Source of the DNA: Tildeniella nuda ZEHNDER 1965/U140
GTDB lineage: Bacteria > Cyanobacteriota > Cyanobacteriia > Leptolyngbyales > Leptolyngbyaceae
Assembly (NCBI GenBank): GCA_019358895.1
Contig: JAHHIG010000029.1
Coordinates: 1-49,853 of the forward strand
Direction of reading: 5' to 3'
DNA: 49,853 nt
The notes below the pieces were generated by a model. It had not been told where the DNA came from, made no database searches, and worked only from the letters and a program-made list of their open reading frames with translations. A program made the translations under genes and the position numbers. Below, piece by piece: positions 1 to 7,211 of the stretch (position 1 is the first letter of the stretch; each line of letters opens with the position of its first letter).

Positions 1-1
1 G

Positions 2-247
2 CAAGACTATGTGGTCTTTGATGAACGTTACTTGCGTCCCGCTGAGGTGGAACTGCTGATTGGCGACCCGACTAAAGCGAAGGCTAAGCTCGGTTGGGAA
101 CCATCAGTGACGTTTGAGCAGTTGGTTCACCTGATGGTGGGAGCTGACTTAAAGGCATTAGGCTTAATTCCCTTAAACGGTCATGTTGTGCCATCGGTAC
201 CGGACATTGCAACTGTTCGCCAAGTGGCTGGTAGTTCTCTTTCTTAA
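2..247 (+). CDS. gmd: GDP-mannose 4,6-dehydratase, C-terminal end (partial)
   Basis: The last 81 residues of a protein whose start lies before the window. The segments FDERYLRPAEVELLIGDP and TKAKAKLGWEPSVTFEQLV are the characteristic C-terminal part of GDP-mannose 4,6-dehydratase, an extended-SDR enzyme that turns GDP-mannose into GDP-4-keto-6-deoxymannose. That is the first step towards GDP-fucose and related deoxysugars for surface polysaccharide. The frame runs from base 2 to TAA at 245-247. The next gene is the remnant of the partner enzyme GDP-fucose synthase, so this was a two-gene pathway unit. The stop codon lies in the first copy of a 19-bp tandem duplication (240-277). Whether the rest of the enzyme is intact cannot be seen. 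Confidence 0.88.
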   Translation, partial: QDYVVFDERYLRPAEVELLIGDPTKAKAKLGWEPSVTFEQLVHLMVGADLKALGLIPLNGHVVPSVPDIATVRQVAGSSLS

Positions 248-277
248 GAGGCTCAAACTTTCTTAAGAGGCTCAAAG
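240..277. repeat. 19-bp tandem duplication over the gmd stop codon
   Basis: The segment tttcttaagaggctcaaa occurs twice back to back (240-258 and 259-277), differing only at the last base. The gmd TAA is in the first copy. This is a recent-looking local duplication with no obvious function. Confidence 0.85.
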
Positions 278-313
278 ATTCCTGCACAGTTACCTGGTTG
301 AGAAGCTTTCTTG

Positions 314-717
314 ATGACAGAGACTGAATTTGATCTGACTGACAAGCGCATTTTGGTTACTGACGGTGCAGGTTTCCTGGGCAAACAAGTCATCAATTAC
401 CTTTGTAAAGCTGGGGCAGATCCAACCAAGATCACGGTGCCACGATCGCATGATTGCGACCTGCGACTGATGGAAAACTGCCAACAAGCTGTCGATCAGT
501 AAGATGTGGTGATTCATCTCGCGGCACATGTAGGCGGCATCGGCTTAAATCGGGAAAAATCGGCTGAGTTATTTTACGACAACCTAATGATGGGAACTCA
601 ACTGATTCATGCTTCCCATCAAGCTGGCATCCAAAAATTTGTCTGTGTGGGAACGATCTGAGGCAAGGACTGCAAAAGACAATTCATTGGTATCGGAAGC
701 ACTCGATTGGCGTATGA
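314..717 (+). pseudogene. fcl: GDP-L-fucose synthase remnant (nonsense codon plus internal deletion)
   Basis: An NAD(P)-dependent epimerase/reductase relic downstream of gmd. ATG 314 opens with ILVTDGAGFLGKQV, the Rossmann glycine motif with the usual GGAGFLG changed to DGAGFLG. The frame hits TAA at 500-502 after QAVDQ, then continues in the same frame with [31 protein letters not shown] and KFVCVGTI up to TGA 659-661. The text then jumps, in another frame at 661-717, to RQGLQKTIHWYRKHSIGV, which matches the extreme C-terminus of the family. About 200 codons of a roughly 315-residue enzyme are therefore missing. The original role was GDP-4-keto-6-deoxymannose to GDP-L-fucose; this copy cannot work. 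Confidence 0.85.
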
Positions 718-1245
718 GTTACTTAGTTGAAGACTGCAGGTTGAAGACTGTAGGTTACATACGAGGTAGTCCTAAATAGGTAAGGATGAGCATACGTCTT
801 AGCACATAAGGCTTTCAGAGCTTAGAGTCAACCTTACAGGCTTGAAGCATCCTGGCTTTTTTGATGCCTTTGCAGCTACCAGCTAAGACATTAACAAAAT
901 AATTGGCGCTGTGGCTCCTGTCTTGGGCAGATACTTAACGCTTTTCACGCGGCAGCAAATCAATGGACTCTATGCTACTGGGGATTTCCAAGCATCCTTA
1001 CTCGTTTAGGACTACCAGGTTTTTTAGATTCGATGGATACCAAGGTTCCTGCCAAAAATCATGGGGCGACCATCGTCTTGCCAGACAATTGGAAAATCTG
1101 AGTTGTTGATTAAGGTCACTTGGACAAGACGTGCAGGCATGGAATTACTCCTTGGATCGTGCTGATCTAGCTTTTAAGCTTCATAGTCGATTGCACTCAG
1201 CAACGGGTCTTGGGTTAGTCCGCACCTTTTTCAACTTGTATGAAT
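718..1245. other. Non-coding stretch with decayed coding relics
   Basis: There is no intact gene here. Near the start a short phrase (ttgaagactg) is repeated in tandem. Between about 890 and 1105 two neighbouring frames give protein-like text (GRYLTLFTRQQINGLYATGD, then GFPSILTRLGLPGFLDSMDT and VPAKNHGATIVLPDNW), each ended by stops. This reads as a frameshifted old gene whose family I do not recognise. A 79-codon open frame from 1131 has no start signal or recognisable domain, and I treat it as part of the same decay. Confidence 0.5.
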
Positions 1246-1311
1246 CTGCTACGAAGATACGTTGCGATCGCCTACAAAGCAATTCGTCATTTGACCCATG
1301 CGATCGTGAAG
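1246..1311 (+). repeat. Direct repeat, left copy (flanks Uma2 gene)
   Basis: A 66-bp segment matched by 2372-2437. The last 33 bp (1279-1311) are identical to 2405-2437, and the first part matches with several substitutions. The two copies bracket the Uma2 gene and the small minus-strand gene. Confidence 0.85.
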
Positions 1312-1385
1312 CGATCGTTACAGTCAGTCTGAGTAGAAGCATTTGGCAAGCGGAACTTATACTGAAATGACGGAGGGAAATTGAC

Positions 1386-2066
1386 ATGGTTAACACACTG
1401 CCATCCCCACAAAACCTGATTACCGACACCTGGGTACGTGCAACCTGGGAGGAATTTTTGGCAGTGTGCGATCGCCTTGACCTTCCTTCAGACGATCGTC
1501 CTGCCTTAGAGAAAGCACGGTGCTACTACGATGCGGGTTGGATGAGGATTGAAGCTGTGGGTATTGGTTCAGCTCATGGGCAAGATAATTCGCTTCTAGC
1601 AGCCGTAGTCACGCTCTACGGAACGCTGCGAAATATCCCTCAGATTGCGTTTACGAATGGCAGTTTTCGCAAAGTGGGTGAACGAGAGTGTCAGCCCGAT
1701 CTGGCTTACTACATTGGGGCTGGAGTGCAACGCCCGCCGAAGAATAACCAGCCTGTGGATGTCAATGCCTATGGTGCGCCAACTTTAGCAATTGAAATCG
1801 CGTCTACCACGTTAAACGATGATTTAGGGCAAAAGCGCTTACTGTATGAGCGTTTAGGAGTGCAGGAATATTGGGTGGTGGATGTGCAAAATGCGATCGT
1901 GATTGCCTTTGCAGTCGCAGAGGGAGGCAGTCGGCAAATTCAGGTATCGCAAGTGCTACCGGGGTTGGCGATGAAGACGGTTGAGGAAGCCTTGCAACAG
2001 AGCCAGACGGCTGATGATACAGAGGTTAATCGCTGGCTCATGCAGCAGTTTCAAGCCTTGGGTTGA
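1386..2066 (+). CDS. Uma2 family (DUF820) restriction-endonuclease-fold protein
   Basis: A 226-residue protein of the Uma2/DUF820 family, PD-(D/E)XK-fold putative endonucleases that are highly multiplied in cyanobacteria and whose biological role is unknown. Visible core: PDLAYYIG (D105), AIEIAS (E137) and the following DDLGQKRLLYERLGVQEYWV with K150 and the family's Y-x3-GV-x-EYW signature. ATG 1386 is preceded by a good ribosome binding site (ggaggg, about 7 bases upstream). The N-terminal 40 residues are longer than in many homologues. It stands alone between degraded DNA and a small reverse gene, inside a pair of 66-bp direct repeats, which suggests it arrived as or with a mobile segment. 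Confidence 0.85.
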   Translation: MVNTLPSPQNLITDTWVRATWEEFLAVCDRLDLPSDDRPALEKARCYYDAGWMRIEAVGIGSAHGQDNSLLAAVVTLYGTLRNIPQIAFTNGSFRKVGERECQPDLAYYIGAGVQRPPKNNQPVDVNAYGAPTLAIEIASTTLNDDLGQKRLLYERLGVQEYWVVDVQNAIVIAFAVAEGGSRQIQVSQVLPGLAMKTVEEALQQSQTADDTEVNRWLMQQFQALG

Positions 2067-2093
2067 TTGTATTTCCCCACAGCCCAGCAGACC

Positions 2094-2342
2094 TCACTCA
2101 AAAATGACAGTGATTCTTATACGGATGGCAGGCTCCCAGTCTACTTCTCCCCTTACTATGAATCGGTTGTTCAGTGGAACGACGTTATAGACCTTCATGG
2201 TAGCGTCCCCTTGAAAAGGAGTGCCATTTCTGTCAACCTCGGTAAGCGCCGCAACCGCACTGTTTCCGGGTGTCACTCCAGTTCGATCAATTGATTCAGT
2301 AAATATCCTACTAGCTGTTATGACCTTTTGAACTGATGCCAT
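2094..2342 (-). CDS. Small conserved-looking hypothetical protein (82 aa)
   Basis: A short reverse-strand gene. Its support is a strong ribosome binding site (aggaga seven bases before ATG 2342), coherent composition, and a length ended by a clean stop. The sequence has no signal peptide or membrane segment. It is rich in alternating hydrophobic residues (RFIVRGEVDWEPAIRIRITV at the C-terminus) as expected of a small beta-sheet protein. I do not recognise a family. It lies convergent with the Uma2 gene and within the same pair of direct repeats, so it may have travelled with it. Confidence 0.55.
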   Translation of the reverse strand: MASVQKVITASRIFTESIDRTGVTPGNSAVAALTEVDRNGTPFQGDATMKVYNVVPLNNRFIVRGEVDWEPAIRIRITVIFE

Positions 2343-2371
2343 TCATTCTCTCCTTTTGTTTTTGCTGAGGA

Positions 2372-2437
2372 CTGCTACGAGGATAGGTTGCAGGCACTGA
2401 TGAGGCAATTCGTCATTTGACCCATGCGATCGTGAAG
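2372..2437 (+). repeat. Direct repeat, right copy
   Basis: The partner of 1246-1311. Here the repeat reads open as EAIRHLTHAIVK and the frame continues for about 20 further residues (FLLQLLENLL), so the segment may be a fragment of an old coding region. The left copy keeps the same reading but diverges right after the repeat ends. Confidence 0.8.
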
Positions 2438-2514
2438 TTTTTGTTACAACTTCTGGAAAATTTATTGCAATCAGGGATTAATTTGAACAGCCTCCAAATT
2501 AGCCCCCAAAATGT

Positions 2515-3636
2515 ATGGAATCTTTGTCGCTTAGCGATACGCAAAACCTCCATCAAGGCATTCAGAAGCTCTACACCCTTCACAATCTTGATACGTTTGG
2601 TGTAGATGCGCTTTCAATCTTGAATCAGCTTGTTCCCAGCGATATTCCAACCTTTCATGTCACTTACGTTCGGACGCGCCAAACTTCAGATACTCACCTA
2701 CCCGGCTTTCCTGGCTTTACCCCTGAAATGAAACGGGTACGTCTGCAACATTTTGATGAGCATCCCGTTATCCATCACATGCCGCAGACCCTTAATGGAG
2801 TCTATAAAGTCTCAGATTTTGTTAGTCAGAAAAAACTTCATTGCCTTGAAGGATTTTATCAGCAGTTTTTACGACTGGTTAACATAGAAGATCAGATGGT
2901 CTTTTTTCTACCAAATGCTAATTCGGGCAATTGGTGCAACCTTGCTCAAACAGATGCAACCCTGGTGGGATTTGCACTGCATCGCACTCAGCGAAACTTT
3001 ATGGAACGCGATCGCCTCATTCTCGATCTCCTGCGTCCTCACTTGTTCCAGGCATATAGCAATGCTCAACACTATCAGCGATTGCAACAAGATCTAAGCC
3101 AACTTCAGCAGTCCCTCAATCCTCTTGGCTTGATGATTTTAGATACTGAGGGACAGGTACAGTTCGTCACGCCCCAAGCCATAGTATGGCTGGAAGCCTA
3201 TTTTGCCAAACCGACTGGCAACTTTCAACTGCCTGACCATTTATGGGCTTGGATCAAGCATCAAGTCACTAGCGCTCAAACAGACCTGCCAAAGGCGTGT
3301 TTGCCACTGCGAATCGAACAGACTGATAAGCAGTTGGTGATTCGTTTAGTCGTCGAACCTGGGAATCAATACCTGCTTTTTCTGGAAGAACAGACGCTAC
3401 CCGTGTTGAATTCACTAAAGCTATTGGGCTTGAGTCAGCGAGAGACTGAAGTTCTCTTTGAGGTGATGCAAGGCAACGATAACAAAGCGATCGCAGCCCA
3501 ATTGAGTGTTGGCAAAAGCACCATCCGCAAGCACCTGGAAAGCATTTATCGCAAGTTGGGGGTGCAAAGTCGCACCGAGGCGATCGCGCAGGCATTGACA
3601 AAACTAGGGCTTTTACATGCTTTGCCATTGAGCTGA
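2515..3636 (+). CDS. LuxR-type HTH transcriptional regulator
   Basis: A 373-residue regulator. The C-terminal 65 residues form a LuxR/GerE helix-turn-helix: LGLSQRETEVLFEVMQGNDN, KAIAAQLSVGKSTIRKHLES, IYRKLGVQSRTEAIA, with the family's conserved E, N/KxIA, and K/VHL positions. The N-terminal 300 residues are a sensor region of GAF/PAS-like size that I cannot assign; there is no aspartate receiver motif, so it is not a standard response regulator. Start ATG 2515 is the second of two candidates; ATG 2511 is out of frame. It stands alone with no adjacent histidine kinase or synthase, so its target cannot be inferred. The HTH call is firm and the ligand is unknown. Confidence 0.85.
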   Translation: MESLSLSDTQNLHQGIQKLYTLHNLDTFGVDALSILNQLVPSDIPTFHVTYVRTRQTSDTHLPGFPGFTPEMKRVRLQHFDEHPVIHHMPQTLNGVYKVSDFVSQKKLHCLEGFYQQFLRLVNIEDQMVFFLPNANSGNWCNLAQTDATLVGFALHRTQRNFMERDRLILDLLRPHLFQAYSNAQHYQRLQQDLSQLQQSLNPLGLMILDTEGQVQFVTPQAIVWLEAYFAKPTGNFQLPDHLWAWIKHQVTSAQTDLPKACLPLRIEQTDKQLVIRLVVEPGNQYLLFLEEQTLPVLNSLKLLGLSQRETEVLFEVMQGNDNKAIAAQLSVGKSTIRKHLESIYRKLGVQSRTEAIAQALTKLGLLHALPLS

Positions 3637-3702
3637 GGGTTTGAGGGTGAAGGGAAGGCTCACAGCGATTACTAATCGGGTAAGCTACAGTCCTGTGAAG
3701 AC

Positions 3703-3728
3703 GGGTGTGGGGTGTAGGGTGTGGGGTA
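3703..3728 (+). repeat. Short tandem heptamer array (GGGTGTR type)
   Basis: A run of gggtgtg/gggtgta units downstream of the LuxR gene. It is one of several heptanucleotide arrays in the window, typical of filamentous cyanobacterial intergenic DNA. Confidence 0.8.
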
Positions 3729-3826
3729 GCACCTGCTGACAGTTTTTCTAGAAGCCACTACGCCTCAGCAAGACGTTGAGTAGCTGATGACAGATAGTTT
3801 CTTGACTGTGCTTTCTCGATCTACGG

Positions 3827-4036
3827 TTTGCTGACTCATTTTGACCATTTGCTGACTCATTTCAGTAGTTTCCGCAAGCAAAACGGCAATTTGCTGTCTC
3901 ATTTTGACCATTTGCTTTCTCAAACTGCGGTTTGCTGTCTCATTTCAGTGGATCGCGCATTCATTTTGGTGTTTTCCGCAAGCAAAAGGGTTGCTTGCTT
4001 TCTCAAACTGCGGTTTGCTTTCTCATTTCAGTAGAT
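3827..4036 (+). repeat. Interspersed repeat array with ~21-bp period (tttgctNNctca units)
   Basis: Seven copies of a core tttgctgactcattt or variant begin at about 3827, 3848, 3890, 3911, 3931, 3994 and 4013. Spacings are about 21, 42, 21, 20, 63 and 19 bp, so nearly all are multiples of 21. Two copies of ttttccgcaagcaaaa-like sequence (about 3868 and 3972) are interleaved and carry the inverted core agcaaa. The open frames across it are only heptad-like translations of the repeat and are not called as genes. It lies 130 bp upstream of the gene at 4168. Confidence 0.75.
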
Positions 4037-4167
4037 CCCGTATTCGTAACAGCGATCGCACTGTAGCAAAAGCGATCGCAGATTTGCCGAAATTCGCTCA
4101 GGCTGATCGACACGAAAATTCTTTAACGTGAGGGATATTAACCCGATTAAATCACAACGTACCCGTT

Positions 4168-4614
4168 ATGGCTCGTCGTAAAAGAACCTCTCAAGTATTA
4201 GAAAAAGCCGTCCGCCGTGCGGCTGGCATGACTTCCATCGATCCTCATTTAGATGTTGGAACCGGACTCACTCTACCGTCCTTTTTCACTCTGATCGAAA
4301 CCATGCGAACCAGAGAGAACGCCTATAATACTGCTCTTTCTAACGTGGATAAGCTCTACCGTGAAATGCTGGAAACCGAGCGCGAGTTGTCCGATATGGC
4401 AGAACATATGCTGTTAGGCGTTGCCACCAAGTACGGCAAAAGCAGCGCAGAGTATGGCATGGCAGGAGGCGTTCCCAAAAACCAACGCCGCAAAGGGCTG
4501 CGAGGCGAATCGCCAATCTCCAGCTCTGAGCAACCTGCTTTCGTTGCCAATACAAACGGCAATAGCAACACAAACGGCGACAAGAACGGCAAGCCAGCAG
4601 TTGCAACAACGTAG
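4168..4614 (+). CDS. Conserved hypothetical protein of cyanobacterial type (148 aa)
   Basis: Begins MARRKRTSQVLEKAVRRAAG, a basic N-terminus, followed by a predicted helical middle (residues about 45-95, with LSDMAEHMLLGVATKYGKSS) and a low-complexity Asn/Gly/Lys tail (NGNSNTNGDKNGK). I have a sense of similar short proteins in other cyanobacteria sharing the ATKYGKxSxEYxMAGGV segment, but no function or family name. There is no signal peptide or membrane span, so it is probably cytoplasmic. No clear ribosome binding site precedes ATG 4168. It is isolated from its neighbours by long spacers, with the 21-bp repeat array upstream. Confidence 0.7.
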   Translation: MARRKRTSQVLEKAVRRAAGMTSIDPHLDVGTGLTLPSFFTLIETMRTRENAYNTALSNVDKLYREMLETERELSDMAEHMLLGVATKYGKSSAEYGMAGGVPKNQRRKGLRGESPISSSEQPAFVANTNGNSNTNGDKNGKPAVATT

Positions 4615-4903
4615 GCTATGTGCAAACTGATGCAGGATCAAACGTGCTTGCATGTAACGCGATCGCCCTCTGACAGCACGGTTTAAAAACAGCTTCAAAC
4701 CATCATTCACAAGGGACGCTGCGTAGAACTTGGGCGATCAACGGAAACTTCTGCATGAGTCCGACAGTCTCAAGTTGCACCCAGGTAGCTGGTCAACTCC
4801 TTTAGGGGAGGGGTTTTTCCTTTTTCACCTTTGACCGCCAGCGACGGTGCATCACCCTGAAGCACTCTGCTTTCAGTCGAACCCAACGTTAGGAAATTGC
4901 ACT

Positions 4904-5266
4904 ATGAAACGAATAATGCTTGCAGCGATCGGGATCCTTCCGATCGTTGCTCTGGCATCGTTGCCCAAGCCAGCCTCAGCCGGGGTGGTCATTCGGGAAT
5001 CGAATGTCCGGTATCCTGTAGTCGTTATCGATCGACCTGACTACTCCGATCGACGAGGCTACGACAACCGCAACGACGATCGGCGTGACTACAACAACGA
5101 TCGACGCAACAACGCTGGCTGGCGCGACAACGACAATCGTAACAACGATTGGCGTGATAATCGCCGATGGAACAACCAGCGCCGGGTTTGGATTCCCGGT
5201 CATTGGGAACGCGGTTTTCTAGGGATTGGTCGCAAATGGGTGGCTGGTCGCTACGAGTATCGTTAA
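4904..5266 (+). CDS. Secreted Asp/Arg/Asn-rich protein with W-x-PGHW motif
   Basis: A 120-residue exported protein. Start ATG 4904 is chosen because agga lies ten bases upstream and it opens a good signal peptide (MKRIMLAAIGILPIVALASL, cleavage after ASA near residue 26). The mature part is a low-complexity stretch of RRDYNND/NRNNDWRDN repeats (residues about 45-90), then a C-terminal RRVWIPGHWERG and KWVAGRYEYR, the paired tryptophan motif (W-V/I-PGH-W/Y) seen in many small periplasmic or outer-membrane proteins of unknown function. It is followed by a strong hairpin terminator, so it is a single-gene unit. The DNA behind the repeats is itself repetitive. Confidence 0.8.
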   Translation: MKRIMLAAIGILPIVALASLPKPASAGVVIRESNVRYPVVVIDRPDYSDRRGYDNRNDDRRDYNNDRRNNAGWRDNDNRNNDWRDNRRWNNQRRVWIPGHWERGFLGIGRKWVAGRYEYR

Positions 5267-5291
5267 AAGTTCTCTGAGGCTGATTTAGGCA

Positions 5292-5322
5292 GCAAAAGGG
5301 GCTGGACATCAGCCCCTTTTGC
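5292..5322 (+). terminator. Rho-independent-type hairpin after the secreted-protein gene
   Basis: A perfect 13-bp stem (gcaaaaggggctg / cagccccttttgc) with loop gacat, 26 bases after the stop codon at 5266. The A-rich and T-rich edges of the stem make it usable in both directions. Confidence 0.8.
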
Positions 5323-5334
5323 AACACATCAAAA

Positions 5335-5471
5335 GACTTCTTGCATCAATCATTTCGCCCTCACCCTCACCCTCACCCTCTCCCTATGGGAGAGGGAACA
5401 TGATTTCTAGCTCCCTTCTCCCTGGGGAGAAGGGCTGGGGATGAGGGTTTGAACGATTCGCGCAAGAAGTC
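5335..5471. repeat. Long imperfect palindromic repeat element
   Basis: The ends gacttcttgc (5335) and gcaagaagtc (5462-5471) are inverted copies, continuing inward into caccctcaccctca versus ggatgagggttt. Inside are two more hairpins, ccctctccctatgggagaggg and cccttctccctggggagaaggg. The whole unit can fold as one cruciform, like the non-coding interspersed repeats of cyanobacterial genomes. Confidence 0.75.
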
Positions 5472-5533
5472 TGATGATTGAATGATCAGTAACGTCGCCG
5501 CTTTCTAAACCTGAGGTTCAAACAACGCTTGAG

Positions 5534-6724
5534 TTACTTCGAGAGCACCGGATGGGCAATCACAGGACAGTTGATAATTGCCTGGGTGGGTCGCAGTCCA
5601 AACAGCCAGGGATTGCCAGGTCCTTCAGGATTAATGGACGCACTGGTTACCAAGCCTGCTTCCACCAGTCCTTTGAGGTCTTCAAACGACGTGATTCGTC
5701 TGACCTTGTTTGCCTTGATAGCAGCATCCGTCCACATATTCACATGGGCATCCCACAGAGGGCTGTAGTTGTTAGCAGCGGAGCGATCGTCGTTGGAAGG
5801 CGGAATGGGGAAGATATTGATGGGGTCAATCCCCCCGTTTGCCAGGGATGCAGTAAAGCCCTGATCTTGACCCGTGCGAGTGTCAGTAATCCCATTCAAG
5901 ACAGGCGAGAAACCCAATAAAGCGGAGCGATCGGTTGCTCTTGATTTGCCGATCTCAGGCAGATTGGCAAGCCGAGGTGCAAAGACCCCTTTTTCGAGCA
6001 CCGATGGTACTTCTGCCGAGACATCCGTCACCAGATGGTAGAAGTACTGTTTGCCACCCTGGAACCCATCCAAAATCGACATGGTTACCGTCTGCTTCTT
6101 GAGGTCTAGCGCGATCAAGCGATCGTGGCTCCCCGAACCGTTATGCACCATTTGTACATTGAGTACGACTTGGCTGGGCATCACCACCATCGAAGACCAC
6201 TGTGCATCACCAATCGCCCCTGGCTTTGCCACTTTAGGTGGAAACGGATTAGGGGAACCCGGCTCGACTTGATACTCCGGGGAAAAATCCACATTGCCCT
6301 TGAATTGAATCAAGCCACCGTTCATAGTGACCGTTTGCGCTCCAGCAGAGCCGATCGCATTCTTCATTTTGGGCGCAAAGTTGATGCCCAGTTTCTTTGC
6401 AACATTGAAATCAGATGCTTCGGTGATGATGTAATAAACTGGCTCACCTTTGGGTGAACGACCCTTAAACAGGGGCAGCGTAACGGTTGCCTTGCCTGGT
6501 GTGAAATTAACTGCTAAAGCGCTTTTAAGGTACACATTGTCGCTTGCCTTAAACTTAACGGCTGTTGTTTCGGAGTAGCTGGGGCGACCGGATTCCTTCG
6601 CGGCGGTTGACAACAAAACCTGTGCTTCTGCTACTCCACTTGGTGCAGCTACAACATTGGTTGACACGAGCGGTACCATCAAAGCAAGCAAAAATGCGAT
6701 CGTCAAGCCTATTTTTTTGTTCAT
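5534..6724 (-). CDS. Secreted hypothetical protein (396 aa)
   Basis: Starts at ATG 6724 with aaaggaac upstream on the coding strand. A signal peptide runs through MNKKIGLTIAFLLALMVPLV to a cleavage near VVAAPSG (about residue 28). The mature protein has no further membrane span and looks largely beta-structured. It contains DLKKQTVTMSILDGFQGGKQ, LANLPEIGKSRATDRS and, near the C-terminus, YSPLWDAHVNMWTDAAIK, a motif I associate only loosely with a set of uncharacterised secreted bacterial proteins. No catalytic motif is evident. It is convergent with the gene upstream, separated by the palindromic repeat, and divergent from the hydroquinone reductase. No function assigned. Confidence 0.75.
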   Translation of the reverse strand: MNKKIGLTIAFLLALMVPLVSTNVVAAPSGVAEAQVLLSTAAKESGRPSYSETTAVKFKASDNVYLKSALAVNFTPGKATVTLPLFKGRSPKGEPVYYIITEASDFNVAKKLGINFAPKMKNAIGSAGAQTVTMNGGLIQFKGNVDFSPEYQVEPGSPNPFPPKVAKPGAIGDAQWSSMVVMPSQVVLNVQMVHNGSGSHDRLIALDLKKQTVTMSILDGFQGGKQYFYHLVTDVSAEVPSVLEKGVFAPRLANLPEIGKSRATDRSALLGFSPVLNGITDTRTGQDQGFTASLANGGIDPINIFPIPPSNDDRSAANNYSPLWDAHVNMWTDAAIKANKVRRITSFEDLKGLVEAGLVTSASINPEGPGNPWLFGLRPTQAIINCPVIAHPVLSK

Positions 6725-6860
6725 GTATCGTTCCTTTAAGGGCGATTCAATTCATAAAGGTCTTCTCCATTTGGCGACTGCAAGCTGAGAGTGGTCTGAG
6801 AGAACATAGAGAATGACTTAAAAGTTGCCATTGTCAGCCTGTAGCATTCACATCAGACAT

Positions 6861-7200
6861 CTAACAGGGCAGCGGTTGGTCGATTAGAACAGAAATGATG
6901 CATTTGACCAAAACCTCGGAGGTTTAAGCGACTATGTTGGTGACGATGCTCGGTTCCGGGTCAAAACCTCCGAGGTTTACGTAAGTCCTAAGAGGTTGTT
7001 TGAAAAGTGTCTGGTGGTTAAAACCGCGACTACGTAAACAAAGTCCGCCTGCGCGGACTACCGCAGAGTAAGGGTTTTATCACCTGCAACGGCAGGTTTT
7101 GCCTCTGTAGCCGCGACTTCAGTCGCCAATGCTACAAGCATCTGGACTTTTAAAACGTCCTCTAAGGCAACGGTTGATAGATTAGAGGTGGAAATTGATC
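6861..7200. repeat. Repeat-laden spacer with two copies of an upstream segment
   Basis: Contains aaacctcggaggttt (about 6912) and its exact inverse aaacctccgaggttt (about 6965), the hairpin gtccgcctgcgcggac (about 7042) and gccgcgacttcagtcgc (about 7110), all typical dispersed cyanobacterial repeats. Two imperfect copies of one segment bracket them: gcagcggttggtcgattaga (6870) and gcaacggttgatagattaga (7168). This suggests an upstream region duplicated or split by repeat insertion. Confidence 0.65.
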
Positions 7201-7211
7201 TGCCAACTTGT

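Noticed and set aside
1131-1370. 79-aa forward open frame
   Set aside because: GTG start without a ribosome binding site, ends in HIP1-rich repeat DNA; treated as decayed sequence.
3827-4036. Possible CRISPR array
   Set aside because: Units are ~15 bp and poorly conserved, spacing is not repeat-plus-unique-spacer, and no cas genes are near.
3828-4131. Open frames MLTHFDHLLTHFSS... and the overlapping MTICFLKLRFAV...
   Set aside because: They are translations of the 21-bp repeat array in two frames, with no ribosome binding site and no conserved domain.
4340-4710. Three reverse-strand open frames over the conserved hypothetical gene
   Set aside because: They are antisense shadows in the Asn/Gly-rich 3' half of the real gene at 4168 and overlap each other in different frames.
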